Below are positions 1 through 10,395 of a stretch of 44,475 bases of DNA, piece after piece; position 1 is the stretch's first letter; each line of letters opens with the position of its first letter. The stretch comes from Acidobacteriota bacterium (GTDB taxonomy: Bacteria; Acidobacteriota; Vicinamibacteria; Fen-336): assembly GCA_003222275.1 (NCBI GenBank), contig QHVJ01000028.1:1-44475 (forward strand), given 5' to 3'. A program made the position numbers and the translations under genes. A model generated the notes under the pieces. That model did no database searches. It had not been told where the DNA came from and saw only the letters and a program-made list of their open reading frames with translations.

Positions 1-194
1 TCGATCTCCGGCTGGCGGCGCCCGGGAAGGATCACGGTGAAGACGAGGCCGTAGGTGAGGAGCTGGAGCAGCGGGTTGACGAAGCTCCAGAAGAAGCCGA
101 GGACGCTGCCGCGGTACCGCGCCTTCAGCTCCCGGCCGACCAGGCTCTGGATGAGCAGGCGGTAGCGGACGAGCGTCCGCGTCTGGGCGATCAC
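1..194 (-). CDS. ABC-2 type transporter permease, polysaccharide-export type (N-terminal fragment, runs off window start)
   Basis: Reverse-strand translation from GTG at 194: VIAQTRTLVRYRLLIQSLVGRELKARYRGSVLGFFWSFVNPLLQLLTYGLVFTVILPGRRQPE; typical start of TagG/Wzm-like permeases. Confidence 0.8.
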   Translation of the reverse strand, partial: MIAQTRTLVRYRLLIQSLVGRELKARYRGSVLGFFWSFVNPLLQLLTYGLVFTVILPGRRQPEI

Positions 195-232
195 GGGAGG
201 GATTGTGCCAGGGTTGGCTCGCGCGGAGTAAA

Positions 233-649
233 TCAGGCCCGGTGTCTGCGGGCCACGGCGAGCCGCGTGAGGGCCTTGACGAGGGCCGCCTGCGCTTCCC
301 GATAGCCCGCCTCGTCCTTGATCGCCTTCAACGCCCCCTCCGCGCGGGCCTTGGCCGCCTCCGCGCGGGCCAGGTCGATGTCCTCCGCCCGCTCGCCGAT
401 CTCGGCCAGGATGTTCACGCGGTCGGGCAGCACCTCGCTGAAGCCCCAGAAGCAGGTCAGGTGCGATTTCTCGCTTCCGCGGCGGTACGTGATCTCGCCC
501 GCGCCGAGCGTCGAGAGGAAGGGCGTGTGGCCGGGCAGGACGCCGAAGTAGCCGAGCGCGCCGGGAGCGATGACCTCGTCCACCTCCTCGCGCAGGAGGA
601 GGCCGGCGGGGGTCACCACGTCGAGCATCAGCTTGGTGGGAAGAAGCAA
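233..649 (-). CDS. atpC: F0F1 ATP synthase subunit epsilon
   Basis: LMLDVVTPAGLLLREEVDEVIAPGALGYFGVLPGHTPFLSTLGAGEITYR; follows atpD. Confidence 0.95.
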   Translation of the reverse strand: MLLPTKLMLDVVTPAGLLLREEVDEVIAPGALGYFGVLPGHTPFLSTLGAGEITYRRGSEKSHLTCFWGFSEVLPDRVNILAEIGERAEDIDLARAEAAKARAEGALKAIKDEAGYREAQAALVKALTRLAVARRHRA

Positions 650-655
650 GCGCGA

Positions 656-2965
<2,310 letters not shown>

Positions 2966-2979
2966 CTACTTGCGCCATC

Positions 2980-3104
2980 CGCGTATGAGAGCGTCCGGCG
3001 CGCGCAGCGGAGCGTCTCCTCGGCCGTGTGGCGGCGGATTCACTCCGTCGCCACACGTTTCATGACGGCCTGCGCGAAGCGGAGCGCGCCGCATCCGGAC
3101 TCAG
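2980..3104 (+). repeat. Dispersed intergenic hairpin repeat, family A copy R1 (core hairpin 3025-3057, loop TTCAC)
   Basis: About 115-125 bp clearly similar to 15756-15879; core cgtgtggcggcgga-ttcac-tccgtcgccacacg. Confidence 0.85.
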
Positions 3105-4669
3105 TGGGCCGGCTTCGCGGGCGCTTCCGTCTTCGCCGGCGGCGCCTCGGGCTCCTCGGTCCGGACCTGGAAGACCTCGGCGAACTCGTTGAGCGCGGCC
3201 TTGAGCTTCTCGGTCGGCTCGCCTTTCAGGTCCTTCTTCTCCGCGAGCTCCTTGAGCAGCGCCGCGTATCTCGCGTCCAGGAACGCGTACAGCTCCTTCT
3301 CGTAGCGGCGGCATTCCGACACCGGGTACCGGTCGAGGTAGCCGTTGGTGGCGGCGAAGATGATGACGACCTGCTTCTCCATGGGCAGCGGCTGATACTG
3401 GTCCTGCTTGAGGATCTCGGTCAGCCGCTCCCCCTTGGCCAGCATCTGCTGGGTGGCCTTGTCGAGGTCGGACCCGAACTGCGAAAAGGCGGCCAGCTCA
3501 CGGAACTGGGCCAGGTCCAGCCGGAGGCGGCCCGCGACCTGCTTCATGGCCTTGACCTGGGCCGACCCCCCGACGCGGGAGACGGAGTTGCCCACGTTGA
3601 TGGCGGGGCGGATCCCGGAGTTGAACAGGTCGCTCTCCAGGAAGATCTGGCCGTCCGTGATCGAGATGACGTTGGTGGGGATGTAGGCCGAGATGTCGCC
3701 GGCCTGCGTCTCGATCACGGGGATGGCGGTGAGGCTGCCCCCCCCCTTCTTGTCGTTGAGCTTGGCCGCCCGCTCCAGCAGGCGGCTGTGCAGATAGAAG
3801 ACGTCGCCGGGATAGGCCTCGCGACCGGGCGGACGCCGCAGCAGCAGCGAGACCTCGCGGTAGGCGGCGGCGTGCTTGGAGAGGTCGTCGTAGATGCAGA
3901 GGGCGTGCTGGCCGTTGTCCCGGAAGTATTCGCCGATGGCGCACCCCGCATAAGGCGCGATGTAGAGGAAAGGGGCGGGCTCCGAGGCGGAGGCGGACAC
4001 GACGATCGTGTGCCCCATCGCATCGAAGTCCTCGAGCGTCTTCACGACCTGCGCGACCGTGGAGCGCTTCTGGCCGATGGCCACGTAGATGCAGATGACG
4101 CCCTTGCCCTTCTGGTTGATGATCGTGTCGACGGCGAGGGCGGTCTTCCCCGTCTGCCGGTCGCCGATCACCAGCTCGCGCTGGCCCCGTCCGATGTTGA
4201 CCATGCTGTCGATGGCCTTGATGCCGGTCTCGAGCGGCTCCCGCACCGGCTGGCGTTCCACCACCCCGGGCGCGATCCGCTCGATGGGGGAGTATTGCTT
4301 CGTCGCCGCCGGACCGCGGCCGTCCACGGGAAGGCCGAGCGCGTTGACGACCCGCCCCACCAGCTCCTCCCCCACCGGTACCGACATGATCCGGCGGGTG
4401 CGCTTGACCTCGTCGCCTTCCTTGATCTCGCTCGACTCGCCGAGGAGCACCGCTCCCACCGAGTCCTCCTCCAGGTTGAGGGCGATGGCGGTGACGCCGT
4501 GGGGCAGCTCGAGCAGCTCCCCCGCCATGCAACGCTCCAGCCCGTGGAGCCGCGCGATGCCGTCTCCCACCGAGAGGACGGTGCCGACCTCGGCCACGTC
4601 CACTCCCGCGGAGAATCCGCCCAGCTGCTCGCGGATGATCCGGCTGATCTCGTCGGCACGAATGTCCAT
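3101..4669 (-). CDS. atpA: F0F1 ATP synthase subunit alpha
   Basis: [19 protein letters not shown]..., [20 protein letters not shown], full-length homology by eye. Confidence 0.98.
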   Translation of the reverse strand: MDIRADEISRIIREQLGGFSAGVDVAEVGTVLSVGDGIARLHGLERCMAGELLELPHGVTAIALNLEEDSVGAVLLGESSEIKEGDEVKRTRRIMSVPVGEELVGRVVNALGLPVDGRGPAATKQYSPIERIAPGVVERQPVREPLETGIKAIDSMVNIGRGQRELVIGDRQTGKTALAVDTIINQKGKGVICIYVAIGQKRSTVAQVVKTLEDFDAMGHTIVVSASASEPAPFLYIAPYAGCAIGEYFRDNGQHALCIYDDLSKHAAAYREVSLLLRRPPGREAYPGDVFYLHSRLLERAAKLNDKKGGGSLTAIPVIETQAGDISAYIPTNVISITDGQIFLESDLFNSGIRPAINVGNSVSRVGGSAQVKAMKQVAGRLRLDLAQFRELAAFSQFGSDLDKATQQMLAKGERLTEILKQDQYQPLPMEKQVVIIFAATNGYLDRYPVSECRRYEKELYAFLDARYAALLKELAEKKDLKGEPTEKLKAALNEFAEVFQVRTEEPEAPPAKTEAPAKPAH

Positions 4670-4675
4670 GATCCG

Positions 4676-5227
4676 CTAGCTCCTGGTCTCGCCTTTGAGC
4701 GTGCGGCGCAGGGCCTGCAGGCGGCCCCGGACCGTGCCGTCATAGATCTGGCCGCCCATCTTGAGCAAGACGCCCCCGATGACTTCGGGTTCGTTCTTCT
4801 CGCTCAGCTCGGCGGTGAGGCCGGTCGTCTTCTGGATCGCCTGCTCCAGCGCGCGCACGAGCGCCTCGTCGAGAGGCACGGCGGTCACGGCCTCCGCCGT
4901 CACCACGCCCCGCCGCGCGTTCCACTGCGCGGTATAGGAGCGCTCCACCTGCGGGAGCAGCGAGGTCAGCTCGCGCGCGACGAGCAGCTCGAGGAATCCC
5001 CGGACCAGCTCGGGAGCGGAGGCGAACACGGCGGCCACGATCCTCTTCCGGCGGTCGACAGAGAGGGCCGGGTTGGAAAGGGCGGACTGCAGCTCCGGAA
5101 GATCATGGAGCGCGCCCACCGCCTGCCGCAGGCCGGTCTGGACCACCGCGGCCGCGTCCTTCTTCTCCGCCACGTCGAGCAGCGCCCGCGCCATGCGCCG
5201 GGCCGCCGCCGGCCCGCCCGTTCTCAC
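4676..5227 (-). CDS. atpH: F0F1 ATP synthase subunit delta
   Basis: ARRMARALLDVAEKKDAAAVVQTGL...IGGVLLKMGGQIYDGTVRGRLQALRRTL; upstream of atpA. Confidence 0.93.
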   Translation of the reverse strand: MRTGGPAAARRMARALLDVAEKKDAAAVVQTGLRQAVGALHDLPELQSALSNPALSVDRRKRIVAAVFASAPELVRGFLELLVARELTSLLPQVERSYTAQWNARRGVVTAEAVTAVPLDEALVRALEQAIQKTTGLTAELSEKNEPEVIGGVLLKMGGQIYDGTVRGRLQALRRTLKGETRS

Positions 5228-5366
5228 GTCGACCTTCCGTGGTGGTTGAGCATCGGTCGCTATCCTCTGGCCTGGGCTCTCAAAACCGGGCGTGGGTATT
5301 CGATAAAGCGCGGGAGGTTATCACGCGGCGCGCGCGCGAGTCAAAGCTTCGCGTGCGCGCGGAAAC

Positions 5367-6413
5367 TCAGACGATCACGACCTGTCGGTGACTGCGCGCG
5401 AGGGCGCGGCCGACGGTGCGAGCCTCGGGCAGCTCGGCGAGGAGCGCCGATGCTTCCGCCTCCGGGAGAAGCAAGAACAGGCCGCCCGAGGTCTGGGGGT
5501 CGTAGAGCAGCGCCTTCATCTCGTCGCCGGGATCGACGCGGTACTCCACCTCCGGCTCGAACTGCCGGCGGTTGGCCTTCAGTCCCGCGGGCTGGAAACG
5601 AAGGGCCAGATCGCCGGCGCGCGGCAGGAGCGGCAGGTCGGAGGCTCGGATCTCGAGCGTCAGCCTGCTCTGCCGCGCGACGGCCGAAGCGTGCCCGACG
5701 AGCCCGAAGCCGGTGATGTCGGTGGCGGCGGTGACGCCGTGGCGCAGGGCGGCCGCGGCCGCGTCGCGGTTCAAGCGGGACATGCTGTCCGTGGCCGCCG
5801 TCACCGATTCCTCCGGGGCCTTTCCCGCCTTGAGCGCGGTCGCGATCACGCCGGTGCCCAGCGGCTTGGTGAGGACCAGGATCTCTCCCCCCCGGCCGCC
5901 CGCGTTGGTCAGGATCCGCTGCGGGTCGATGAGGCCGGTGATCGCGTAGCCGAACTTGATCTCGGGGTCGCGCACGCTATGGCCGCCGAGGAGGGCGCAG
6001 CCCGCCTCGGCGAGCTTTATCGCGCCGCCGCGCACGATGGCCGCCGCCCATTCGGCCGGGAAGTCCGTCTCCGGGAACGCGGCGATCGAGAGGGCGGAGA
6101 GCGGCCGCCCGCCCATCGCGTAGACGTCCGACAGCGCGTTGGCGGCCGCGATCGCCCCGAACGCCTCGGGGTCGTCCACGACCGGCGTGAAGAAGTCCAC
6201 CGTCTGCACGAGCGCCGTCTTGTCGTCGAGCCGGAACACACCGGCATCGTCCCCGGTGCGGTGGTCGATCAGCACGCGGGGGTCGTCGTTGACGGGAAGG
6301 GCGCTCAGGACCTGAGCGAGCTCAGCGGGGCCGAGCTTGCTCGCTCAACCGGCGCACGACACGCGCTCGGTCAGCCGGCGGATCCGCTGCCGGTCGTCGG
6401 CCGAGTCGGCCAT
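5367..6413 (-). CDS. selD: Selenide, water dikinase with in-frame UGA read as selenocysteine at codon 23
   Basis: The ORF track shows only 5367-6275. Upstream in the same frame: ATG(6411-6413) MADSADDRQRIRRLTERVSCAG[TGA]ASKLGPAELAQVLSALPVNDDPRVLIDHRTGDDAGVFRL..., with the TGA at the catalytic Cys/Sec position of SelD. Confidence 0.93.
6313..6347 (-). promoter_or_regulatory. Putative bacterial SECIS hairpin directly at the selD UGA
   Basis: Minus strand TGAGCGAGC-AAGCTCGGCCCCGCTGA-GCTCGCTCA: perfect 9-bp inverted repeat starting with the TGA. Confidence 0.75.
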
Positions 6414-6448
6414 CGCGACCTCCTATAGAAAGTACTATATTCAGAAGG

Positions 6449-6865
6449 TCAGGAGCGGCGGTCGGGCCCCCCGGCGAGTACGACCGAGGGCAGGGGGAGG
6501 ATGGAGCTGGAGGCCTTGGGCAGCCCCCCCATGTCGCACTGCCCCGAGAAGATCGCTCCCTCCTCGATGACGAGCTTCGGGGAGACGAGGCTGGCCTGGA
6601 CCTTGGACCCTGCGAGCAGCTCGATGCGCTGGCGGCCGTTCACGCGGCCGGTGACGGTGCCTCGGATCGACACCACGCCGCAGTCGATCTCGGCGTCGAC
6701 CTTGCCCGACTCCCCCACGATGAGGGTGTGCTCGGAGACGACCTTGCCCGTGAGCCGGCCGTCGATGCGGAAGGTGTCCTGGAAGCGCAGCTCGCCGTGG
6801 AACTCCGTGCCTTCGTCCATGAAGCCATTGAGGTCCTCGCTGGGCAATCCCTTCAGCTTGATCAT
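6449..6865 (-). CDS. Bactofilin family cytoskeletal protein
   Basis: EFHGELRFQDTFRIDGRLTGKVVSEHTLIVGESGKVDAEIDCGVVSIRGTVTGRVNGRQRIELLAGSKVQASLVSPKLVIEEGAIFSGQC. Confidence 0.93.
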   Translation of the reverse strand: MIKLKGLPSEDLNGFMDEGTEFHGELRFQDTFRIDGRLTGKVVSEHTLIVGESGKVDAEIDCGVVSIRGTVTGRVNGRQRIELLAGSKVQASLVSPKLVIEEGAIFSGQCDMGGLPKASSSILPLPSVVLAGGPDRRS

Positions 6866-6870
6866 TAGAT

Positions 6871-6942
6871 CGCTCGCGCGGAGTGAATCCGCGCTCGCTC
6901 GTTTAAGCCGGGGGGCACCCTGCGGTCCCCCCCGGACCCCCC
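6871..6942 (+). repeat. Dispersed intergenic hairpin repeat, family B copy R3
   Basis: 72 nt, about 67 positions identical to the reverse complement of 8646-8716; core hairpin gcgcgga-gtgaa-tccgcgc at 6876-6894. Confidence 0.9.
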
Positions 6943-6976
6943 ACGGTCCGCAGGTAAGAAGGTTAGCACGCCCGCC

Positions 6977-7831
6977 CTATCTTCCGCGCCCGGCGCGGAG
7001 CAGCAGCTCGTAGATACGCTGCAGCTCGGCTTCCGTCGCGAACGAAACGCGAAGCGTACCCGCCTTGCCCCGCCGCACGATCTGGACCCGCGTCCCCAGC
7101 GCCGCCCGCAGGCGCTCCTCGGCCGCCCGCGTGTTGGGGTCGCGGTGGCCGCTCCGGCGCGAGCGCGGCGCGCGCTGCAGGGCCACGCGGCGTTCGACCT
7201 CCCGCACCGACAACCCCTTGCGCACGGCTTCCCGGGCCAGGGCGAGCTGGTCCTCGGTCCGCTCGAGGGCGAGGAGCGCCCGGCCGTGTCCCGCGTCGAG
7301 GCGGCCGCCGGCGATCATCTCCCTCACCTCCGCCGGGAGCCGGAGCAGGCGCACGGTATTCGCGATCGTGGAGCGGTCGCGGCCGACCTTGCGCGCGACG
7401 TCCTCCTGGGTGAGGCGGAACTCGTCGTGCAGGCGCTGGAAGGCCTGGGCCTCCTCGAGCGGCGACAGCTCCTCGCGCTGGATGTTCTCGACGAGGGCCA
7501 GCTCGAGCAGCCGGTCGTCGGGCACGTCGCGTATCACCACCGGAACCGTGGCCAGCCCCAGGCGCTGCGCGGCCCGCCACCGCCGCTCGCCGGCGATGAT
7601 CTGGTAGTGCCCTCCGGCGCGGCGGACGAGCAGCGGCTGGATCATCCCGCTCTCGCGGATGGACGCGGCCAGCTCCTCGAGCCGGGCCGGCTCCATCACC
7701 GTGCGCGGCTGGAAGGGATTGGCCTCCAGCCGGTCGGGGCTGACGTGGAGCGTCGCCTCCTCGACGGACGGCGACGGCTCAGGATCGGGCAGGAGAGCGG
7801 AGAGCCCCTTGCCCAGCGCCTTTCTTTTCAT
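6977..7831 (-). CDS. parB: Chromosome partitioning protein ParB
   Basis: MKRKALGKGLSALLPD..., NPFQPRTVMEPARLEELAASI, GERRWRAAQRLGL, VARKVGRDRSTIANTVRLLRLP. Confidence 0.97.
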   Translation of the reverse strand: MKRKALGKGLSALLPDPEPSPSVEEATLHVSPDRLEANPFQPRTVMEPARLEELAASIRESGMIQPLLVRRAGGHYQIIAGERRWRAAQRLGLATVPVVIRDVPDDRLLELALVENIQREELSPLEEAQAFQRLHDEFRLTQEDVARKVGRDRSTIANTVRLLRLPAEVREMIAGGRLDAGHGRALLALERTEDQLALAREAVRKGLSVREVERRVALQRAPRSRRSGHRDPNTRAAEERLRAALGTRVQIVRRGKAGTLRVSFATEAELQRIYELLLRAGRGR

Positions 7832-8585
7832 GGGCCATCACTTCCTTGGCCAGCTCCAGGTACGCCTCGGCGCCCCGCGAGCGGATGTCATAGAGGAGGA
7901 TCGGCTTGCCGAAACTGGGGGCCTCCCCCAGCCGGATGCTCCGCGGGATCACGGTGCGGAAGACCTTGTCCTTGAAATGGAGACGGATCTCGCCCGCCAC
8001 CTGCTGGGTGAGGTTGGTGCGGTCGTCGACCATCGTGAGCAGCACGCCCTCGACGTCGAGGGCGGGGTTGAGCGAGCGCTGGACGCGGCGCAGCGTGTTC
8101 ATCAGCTCCGAGATGCCTTCCAGGGCGAAGTACTCGCATTGCAGCGGCACGAGCAGGCGGTCGGCGGCGGCGAGCGCGTTCACCGTCAGCAGCCCCAGGC
8201 TCGGCGGGCAATCGATGAAGACGTAATCGTAACGCGCGGCCACCGGAGCGAGTGCCTCCTTGAGCCGATACTCCCGCGCCAGCATCGGAACCAGCTCCAC
8301 TTCGGCGCCCGTGAGGTTGCGGTCGGAGGGCGCGAGCGTCAGGTGGGGAAGGTCGGTCGGCAGGAGGATGTCCTCCAGCGGGTGCTGATCGATGAGGGCG
8401 CTGTACAGGCTGGGGCGTTTCTCGGCCGACCGCCGGCCCAGCCCCGAGGTGAGGTTGCCCTGGGGATCCGCGTCGACGACCAGCACCTTGCGCTCGGCCG
8501 CGGCCAGGCTGGCCCCGAGGTTGATGGCAGTGGTGGTCTTTCCCACCCCACCTTTCTGGTTGGCCACCGCGATGACGCGTCCCAC
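7779..8585 (-). CDS. parA: Chromosome partitioning ATPase ParA (Soj)
   Basis: MGRVIAVANQKGGVGKTTTAINLGASLA...DADPQGNLTSGLG; overlaps the parB start by about 53 nt. Confidence 0.97.
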   Translation of the reverse strand: MGRVIAVANQKGGVGKTTTAINLGASLAAAERKVLVVDADPQGNLTSGLGRRSAEKRPSLYSALIDQHPLEDILLPTDLPHLTLAPSDRNLTGAEVELVPMLAREYRLKEALAPVAARYDYVFIDCPPSLGLLTVNALAAADRLLVPLQCEYFALEGISELMNTLRRVQRSLNPALDVEGVLLTMVDDRTNLTQQVAGEIRLHFKDKVFRTVIPRSIRLGEAPSFGKPILLYDIRSRGAEAYLELAKEVMAHEKKGAGQGALRSPARS

Positions 8586-8588
8586 GTG

Positions 8589-9119
8589 CTAACCCTTTCG
8601 GCCTCGCCGACCCGCCGTCTTGGCCCCGGCGCGCGCCAAGGCGGCGGGGGGTCCGGGGGGGACCGTAGGGTACCCCCCGGCTTGATGAGCGAGCGCGGAT
8701 TCACTCCGCGCGAGCGGAAGATCGATCCGGTAGCGCTCGCACATGGAGCGGAAGCGCTCGGCCGCGTAGTCGTCGAGACGGGGCAGATGGTCGCTCACGA
8801 GGGGCACCAGGATGCGGCGCAAGAACTCGCCGCGCGCCATCCACTGGTAATAGTACCGTCCTCCGTGGTGGTAGGGTCCGTACAAGCGGCCCTCGGGGAA
8901 CATCCGCTGCAGCCACCGGAAGAGCTTCTCGTGGCGGACGTGCATGCGAAGCGTGACCTGGGGCTGCCGGCCGTCGCCCCCGAAGTGCCCTTCGCCGACG
9001 AGGAGGCCGATGAGGAACCCGGCCGAGAAGTCGTCGGGCGGTCCGCTCTCCCCCACGGGCCCGAAGGATCCCACGCCCGACGTTTCACCGTCAAGTTTCC
9101 CGTGGAACAAGTGTTTCAC
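8589..9119 (-). CDS. Small LAGLIDADG-homing-endonuclease-like protein (start uncertain)
   Basis: FSAGFLIGLLVGEGHFGGDGRQPQVTLRMHVRHEKLFRWLQRMFPEGRLYGPYHHGGRYYYQWMARGEFLRRILVPLVSDHLP; the track's 9191 start lies inside rsmG, so the GTG in the parS-like repeat (VKHLFHGKLDGE...) is preferred. Confidence 0.6.
   Translation of the reverse strand: MKHLFHGKLDGETSGVGSFGPVGESGPPDDFSAGFLIGLLVGEGHFGGDGRQPQVTLRMHVRHEKLFRWLQRMFPEGRLYGPYHHGGRYYYQWMARGEFLRRILVPLVSDHLPRLDDYAAERFRSMCERYRIDLPLARSESALAHQAGGYPTVPPGPPAALARAGAKTAGRRGRKG
8646..8716 (-). repeat. Dispersed intergenic hairpin repeat, family B copy R4 (inverted relative to R3)
   Basis: Core gcgcgga-ttcac-tccgcgc at 8693-8711; reverse complement aligns to R3 with about 5 differences. 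Confidence 0.9.
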
Positions 9120-9139
9120 CGTCAAGTTTCCCGTGAAAC
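9082..9139. promoter_or_regulatory. Tandem degenerate parS-like sites (two 31-bp repeats)
   Basis: gtttcaccgtcaaGTTTCCCGTGGAACaagtgtttcaccgtcaaGTTTCCCGTGAAAC; cores at 9095-9108 and 9126-9139 match parS GTTTCACGTGAAAC / GTTCCACGTGGAAC with one or two mismatches, plus two GTTTCAC half-sites. Confidence 0.7.
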
Positions 9140-9690
9140 GGTCGTGTGCCGGAAGACGTGGAGCCCGGCCGAGCCGTTCTCCTCGTGCCACCCGGCCTCG
9201 ATCGGCCGGGGCCGGCCAAAGACCAGCGCGCGCCCTCCCTCGGCCACGAGCGGAGCGAGGGCGGACAGCGGAAGGTCGAGGCCGCGCAGGGTGACGGTCG
9301 TGGCCGCGGGACCGGTGTACTGGTCATGGCGCTCGCGAAGAACGTCGACGTCGGGCCGGCCCGCGGCGCGGCAGGCCTCCCTCAGGAATGCCCACCGACG
9401 TTGCCGCGGCTCCAGGAGGACGACGCGCAGCTCGGGACGGACGAGGGCGAGGACGAGCCCCGGCGACCCGTTGCCGGACCCCACGTCGATCAGCCGGCCC
9501 GGAAGCGCGTGCGGGGCGGCGGGAAGGACGTCTTTCACGAGCAGGGCCACCCGCTCGTCGGGCGTGCGCGCGCCGGTGAGGTTCACCCGCGGGCTCCAGG
9601 CGGCGAGCAGGTCGAGATAGCGCTCGAGGCCGGGGCGGGCCGTCTCCGGCAGCGCCAGCGCGTCGAGGGGCGGCCGGTGCAGGCCCGCGG
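9122..9690 (-). CDS. rsmG: 16S rRNA (guanine-527-N7)-methyltransferase RsmG (start uncertain)
   Basis: LERYLDLLAAWSPRVNLTGARTPDERVALLVKDVLPAAPHALPGRLIDVGSGNGSPGLVLALVRPELRVVLLEPRQRRWAFLREA; C-terminus ...HTTVSRET*. Confidence 0.9.
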
Positions 9691-10395
9691 CTAGCCTCCC
9701 CCGGCCGGCTCCTCCGGCTCGCCTTCCGCAGCGCGGGGGGCCACCGTCACCCGGCGGTTGCCCTCCTCGCCGACGCTGTAGGTGCGAATCCCGGGCTCGG
9801 CGGCGAGGGCGACGTGCACCACCCGGCGCTCGTAGGAGTTGAGGGCGCGGGTGGTCCGCGGCACGCCGTCGCGCCGGACGGCCTCCGCCAGTTCCTGCGC
9901 GGTCCGGCGCAGGCCCTCGTCGCGCTCCACCCGGTGGCCCTCGCACGTCACGACCAGGCGCCGCGGGTCGAGCGCGCGCTGGTACATCCGCTGCAGCAGG
10001 TGGTCGAGGCCCTCGAGGACGTCGGCGTCGTCGTCGAGGAAGAACGCGACGTCCTTGCCTTCGATGCGGACGGTGAGGGTGTCGGGCGCCTCCTCGATCT
10101 CCGCCCCCACCTCCAGGCCGGCCGCCTCCGCGATCGCGCGCACCATGGCGCGCGCGCCGGCGCGCGGATCCTTCTCGGCCCGGGGACCCGGATCGGGCGG
10201 GGCCGGGGGCGGCGGCGGCGCGGTGCGGTCCATCAGCACCGCCACCCGGGCCGGCTGGGCGTTGAGCCCGCGTGCGGACGTCGCCCCCGCGTCGAGCACG
10301 ACGTAGTGGAGCCTCTCCCGGGGCACTCCGAGCGCCTGGCTCGCCGTCGCCAGCGCGTCCTCCACGTCCCGGCCGGAGAAGACCTGGTCCTTCAT
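9691..10395 (-). CDS. jag: RNA-binding protein Jag/KhpB (KH-R3H)
   Basis: MKDQVFSGRDVEDALATASQALGVPRERLHYVVLD...R3H-like RRTAQELAEAVRRDGVPRTTRALNSYERRVVHVALAAEPGIRTYSVGEEGNRRVTVAP. The 805-aa track ORF is an artefactual upstream extension. Confidence 0.9.
   Translation of the reverse strand: MKDQVFSGRDVEDALATASQALGVPRERLHYVVLDAGATSARGLNAQPARVAVLMDRTAPPPPPAPPDPGPRAEKDPRAGARAMVRAIAEAAGLEVGAEIEEAPDTLTVRIEGKDVAFFLDDDADVLEGLDHLLQRMYQRALDPRRLVVTCEGHRVERDEGLRRTAQELAEAVRRDGVPRTTRALNSYERRVVHVALAAEPGIRTYSVGEEGNRRVTVAPRAAEGEPEEPAGGG

Noticed and set aside
7779-7831. parA/parB 53-nt overlap as unusual
   Set aside because: Overlaps of co-transcribed genes are common in compact operons; a later parB start is also possible.
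9122-10395. Loss of mnmE/mnmG as functionally meaningful
   Set aside because: They are absent between jag and rsmG, where many bacteria have them, but could simply lie elsewhere; cannot be judged from this window.
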